A stretch of 64,000 bases of DNA from Streptomyces buecherae (GTDB taxonomy: Bacteria > Actinomycetota > Actinomycetes > Streptomycetales > Streptomycetaceae): NCBI RefSeq assembly GCF_014295035.1, contig NZ_CP060404.1:1716001-1780000 (forward strand). The letters run 5' to 3'. Made by a program: the position numbers and the translations under genes. The notes under the pieces were generated by a model. That model was not told where the DNA came from and did no database searches. It saw only the letters and a program-made list of their open reading frames with translations. This document shows positions 62,312 to 64,000 of the stretch, piece after piece. Position 1 is the first letter of the stretch. Each line of letters opens with the position of its first letter.

Positions 62312-62337
62312 CGGGCGCGGGCCGAAGCCCGCGCCCG
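62312..62337. terminator. Terminator 2, CGAA tetraloop hairpin
   Basis: CGGGCGCGGGC (62312-62322), loop CGAA, and the exact complement at 62327-62337. With the first hairpin it insulates the MNIO locus from the convergent hemQ, which ends at 62379. Confidence 0.75.
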
Positions 62338-62378
62338 GCCGTGCCGCCGCCGCGCCACCGGCGCGCGCTCGGCGTCGA

Positions 62379-63095
62379 CTACGCCAGGCCGGCGACCAGT
62401 TCGGCCACGGGGCGGCGACGCCCGGTGTAGAACGGCACCTCCTCGCGGACGTGCATCCGCGCCTCGGACGCCCGCAGGTGACGCATCAGGTCCACGATCC
62501 GGTACAGCTCGTCCGCCTCGAAGGCCAACAGCCACTCGTAGTCGCCCAGCGAGAACGCGGGCACCGTGTTGGCGCGCACGTCGGGGAAGCCGCGCGCCAT
62601 CTTGCCGTGGTCGGCGAGCATCCGGCGCCGGTCCTCGTCCGGCAGCAGGTACCAGTCGTAGGAGCGCACGAACGGGTAGACGCTGACCCACTCGCGGGGC
62701 TCCTCGTCGGCGAGGAACGCGGGGATGTGCGACTTGTTGAACTCGGCGGGGCGGTGCAGCGCCATGTTCGACCACACGGGCTCAAGCGCGCGGCCGAGCC
62801 GGGTGCGGCGGAAGCGGTTGTACGCGTCCTGCAGCGCCTCCGCTGTCTCCGCGTGCCACCAGATCATCAGGTCCGCGTCGGCGCGCAGCCCCGACACGTC
62901 GTACGTGCCGCGCACCGTCACGTCGGCGGTGGCGAGCTGGGCGTACAGCTCCTCCACCTCTTCGGCGTAGCCACCGCGGTCAGCGGGCAGCGCGTCGCGC
63001 AGCCTGAACACCGACCACAGGGTGTAGCGGATGACCTCGTTCAGGTCCTTGGCCCGCTTGCCGGCGTTCGGCGTCTTGTCGGGAGCAGCAGTCAT
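62379..63095 (-). CDS. hemQ: Coproheme decarboxylase HemQ (chlorite dismutase-like)
   Basis: The last step of the coproporphyrin-dependent heme pathway of Gram-positives: oxidative decarboxylation of coproheme to heme b. The 238-residue protein has [15 protein letters not shown] at the N-terminus, [35 protein letters not shown] with the catalytic-type Tyr, [18 protein letters not shown] with the proximal His, and [16 protein letters not shown]. It starts at ATG 63095. hemY lies 96 bp upstream in the same direction, so the two form a heme operon. Confidence 0.94.
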   Translation of the reverse strand: MTAAPDKTPNAGKRAKDLNEVIRYTLWSVFRLRDALPADRGGYAEEVEELYAQLATADVTVRGTYDVSGLRADADLMIWWHAETAEALQDAYNRFRRTRLGRALEPVWSNMALHRPAEFNKSHIPAFLADEEPREWVSVYPFVRSYDWYLLPDEDRRRMLADHGKMARGFPDVRANTVPAFSLGDYEWLLAFEADELYRIVDLMRHLRASEARMHVREEVPFYTGRRRPVAELVAGLA

Positions 63096-63191
63096 CGTTC
63101 CTCTTCTCGGTCTTCACTTGCGTCCGGCAGTGCCCCGCGGCAGGGCCCGGTGCCCGCGGCGGGGCGCTGTCGCGGGCTCTGTCGGAAGTAT

Positions 63192-64000
63192 TCAGGCGGC
63201 GGCGAGCGTGGTCGCCAGGAGTTCGTCGGCCGCGGCGTGCGCGCTGGCCACGCAGGCCGGGATGCCCACGCCGTCGTAGACCGCGCCGCACACCCGCAGC
63301 CCCGGCAGCTTGGCCACCTGTTCGCGCACCCGGGCGACCCGACCGAGGTGGCCGACCGGGTACTGCGGCAGCCCCCCCGTCCAGCGCTCGACGCGGCTGG
63401 CCACGGGGCGGGCGGTCAGCCCCGTCGCGGTGCGCAGGTCGGTCAGCGACCGCTCGACCAACTCGGCGTCCTCGCGCTCCAGGTCACCCTCGTCGCCGTG
63501 CCGGCCGACGGAGGTGCGCAGCACGAACAGGTCGGGGTCCGCGTCGGCGACCCAGCCCCACTTGTTGCTGGAGAACGTGGACGCCTTGATCGTCAGGCCG
63601 TCCACGGAGGGCACCAGGAAGCCACGGCTGCCCGGGAGCGCGGCCACCTCCGCGCGCCGGAAGGCCATCGTGGCCAGCGCCACCGAGGCGTACTCGACGC
63701 CGGACAACTCGGCGGCGGCGCCCGGCGCGTCGGCGGCCAGCAGCCGGGCGGCGGCGGGCGCCGGCAGCGCGAGCAGCACGGCGTCGGCCGGGTACGCCGT
63801 GCCGTCCTCGGTGATCACGTTCCAGCCCGTACCGGTGCGCGCCAGGCGGCGTACGGGGGCGTGCGTGCGCACCTGACCGCCCCGGGCGCGTACCGCGTCG
63901 GCGACGGCCAGCGGGAGCCGCCCGATGCCGCCGTCGATACCCATGAAGACCGGGCCGGGCGGGGCGGCCTCGGCCGACCGGCGCAACAGCGCCCGCACGC
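63192..64000 (-). CDS. hemY: Coproporphyrinogen/protoporphyrinogen oxidase HemY (partial, 5' end outside window)
   Basis: The C-terminal 268 residues of a FAD-dependent porphyrinogen oxidase. GPVFMGIDGGIGRLPLAVADA, VRTHAPVRRLARTG, YPADAVLLALPAPAAARLL and the final VCGAVYDGVGIPACVASAHAAA (flavin-binding C-terminal motif) are visible. It oxidises coproporphyrinogen III to coproporphyrin in the pathway that ends with HemQ, encoded just downstream. The FAD-binding N-terminus is beyond the window edge. Confidence 0.93.
   Translation of the reverse strand, partial: VRALLRRSAEAAPPGPVFMGIDGGIGRLPLAVADAVRARGGQVRTHAPVRRLARTGTGWNVITEDGTAYPADAVLLALPAPAAARLLAADAPGAAAELSGVEYASVALATMAFRRAEVAALPGSRGFLVPSVDGLTIKASTFSSNKWGWVADADPDLFVLRTSVGRHGDEGDLEREDAELVERSLTDLRTATGLTARPVASRVERWTGGLPQYPVGHLGRVARVREQVAKLPGLRVCGAVYDGVGIPACVASAHAAADELLATTLAAA

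Overview
The window is chromosomal DNA from a very GC-rich actinobacterium, almost certainly Streptomyces or a close relative. Supporting signs are third-position GC bias, many GTG and TTG starts, GA-rich ribosome binding sites, leaderless-type promoters, HemQ with HemY, a mycothiol-dependent-type DinB protein, an SAV2148-type HEPN protein, and the gene order sulfite reductase-zinc ribbon-cysH-cysC-cysD-cysN-sulfonate ABC transporter-sirohydrochlorin chelatase. Both ends are cut inside genes: a disulfide oxidoreductase at the left and hemY at the right. No tRNA, rRNA, CRISPR, insertion sequence or prophage is visible.

Layout. 0-7 kb: FAD disulfide oxidoreductase, rsgA with a short upstream ORF, two ArsR paralogues around an RsbW-like ATPase, a YihY/BrkB membrane protein and a GNAT. 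7-17.4 kb: one sulfate/sulfonate assimilation block headed by a leader peptide. CysD/CysN and CysC activate sulfate, CysH and Sir reduce it, an SsuABC-like importer supplies organosulfur, and a CbiX/SirB chelatase makes the siroheme of Sir. 17.5-22.3 kb: a GNAT-like orphan and a secreted hydrolase with Calx-beta-like domains. 22.4-32 kb: a run of small-molecule-modifying enzymes (DinB-type thiol transferase, phosphinothricin-type acetyltransferase, TetR with TetX-like monooxygenase, macrolide-type glycosyltransferase, APH-fold kinase) around a carbohydrate ABC importer. 32-45 kb: exonuclease, membrane protein, HEPN protein, glgX, LysR with an Lpd-like enzyme, a two-component system, a GNAT behind a short ORF, and msrB. 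45-58 kb: murC, a RibD-like reductase, zapE, phoX, an ABC exporter, a Pth2-domain protein, a NodB-fold protein and a bifunctional-type PBP. 58-62.2 kb: a DUF692/MNIO enzyme coupled to a membrane protein with a Gly/Cys tail, plus a tail-less paralogue. 62.4-64 kb: hemQ and hemY.

The most interesting locus is 58.2-62.2 kb. A multinuclear iron oxidase-family protein, fused to a domain resembling the partner proteins of that family, overlaps by ATGA a TIGR04222-type membrane protein whose tail carries six Cys, each followed by Gly. This looks like a cysteine-modifying, RiPP-like system acting on a membrane-tethered substrate. Also notable are a PBP whose transpeptidase SxxK motif reads T-A-F-A, Ser/Gly/Ala microsatellite insertions inside conserved enzymes, and short tandem repeats that begin at stop codons, two of which share a 13-bp unit.
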